Of a DNA stretch of 39,789 bases, positions 39,635 to 39,789 are shown piece by piece. Each line of letters starts with the position of its first letter. Position 1 is the first letter of the stretch. Under the pieces are notes generated by a model, which saw only the letters and a list, made by a program, of their open reading frames with translations, had not been told where the DNA came from and ran no database searches. Location: the NCBI GenBank assembly GCA_900768245.1, contig CAAGCE010000131.1, forward strand, positions 1 to 39,789, in the 5' to 3' direction. Position numbers and translations under genes: made by a program. This DNA comes from Oscillospiraceae bacterium. GTDB lineage: Bacteria > Bacillota > Clostridia > Oscillospirales > Ruminococcaceae.

Positions 39635-39789
39635 TAATCTTTAATCGTTCTATAGACAAAGCCGACAGATGAAATAATTCCAATCAAGAAAAGCGACTGC
39701 AGGCGGGCTAGCCGCCCGTCAAAGGAGCTTGACGCAGAGTGGGATTATTTCAGCCAAGGATTTGTCTATAGGTTGATTAAAGATTAGTA
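39632..39789. repeat. 158-bp long palindrome at the window edge (B4, possible distant family B member)
   Basis: TACTAATCTTTAATC (39632-39646) and CTATAGACAAA (39650-39660) pair perfectly with 39775-39789 and 39761-39771 around a 3-nt internal loop. TGAAATAAT/ATTATTTCA and a central GGCGG-GCTAG-CCGCC also pair. AAGCGACTGCAGG and TCAAAGGAGC near the centre recall AAGCGACGCAGG and TCAAGGAGC of B2. It stops at, and may run past, the window end. Confidence 0.6.

Overview
The window looks like a chromosomal segment of a low-to-mid GC Gram-positive anaerobe of the class Clostridia, most like the Ruminococcus/Oscillospiraceae group. The grounds are the sporulation-type spoVS, RNase J and RNase Y together, a T-box leader on thrS, a tilS-hpt-ftsH order as in Bacillus, consensus sigma-A type promoters and AGGAGG-like ribosome binding sites. 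No rRNA, CRISPR array, phage or intact transposase gene was seen. Most of the window is core genome; the unusual material lies between genes.

Layout. 1-433: small inverted-repeat elements and a terminator. 434-2828 (minus): a 708-residue protein with a FliK-like C-terminus and an overlapping FlhB C-domain-like protein. 3165-8103 (plus): cheA-cheW-cheR-cheB, divergent from that pair. 8392-12493 (minus): spoVS, ymdB, recG and a NADAR-domain gene. 12572-22683 (minus): a long cluster transcribed rnj, gdpP-like, rplI, dnaB, tilS, hpt, ftsH, with a strong promoter and a leader of about 300 nt ahead of rnj. 23291-25522 (minus): a nucleotidyltransferase/hexapeptide/phosphohexomutase-like fusion. 25613-27334: an MFS transporter remnant, an orphan amino-acid-binding lipoprotein and a MazF-type gene. 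27669-28391 (plus): a secreted repeat protein. 28578-29023 (minus): a four-tRNA operon (Val, Asp, Phe, Gly). 29443-36273: a radical SAM protein, an NAD-dependent epimerase, a MATE transporter, an O-antigen ligase-like protein and RNase Y. 36978-39297 (plus): T-box-controlled thrS.

How the genes work together. The che genes encode the kinase, coupling protein, methyltransferase and methylesterase of a chemosensory system; receptor and CheY genes must lie elsewhere. The rnj-to-ftsH cluster joins RNA decay, cyclic-di-AMP turnover, translation, replication, tRNA-Ile modification, purine salvage and membrane proteolysis. RNase J and RNase Y are both encoded here but in separate units.

The most notable signal is two families of short dispersed repeats confined to intergenic positions. 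Family B (about 175 bp; 11844-12020, 17955-18129, 29265-29437, and a possible distant member at 39632-39789) forms one long hairpin. Its core is conserved, but its end arms differ in sequence between copies while remaining self-complementary within each copy. Family A (up to about 200 bp; six full or partial copies) runs between a TTTGGGAAGCC-like end and a GCCGCCGCC end. Both behave like non-autonomous mobile elements or structured RNAs, and no mobilising gene is visible in the window.
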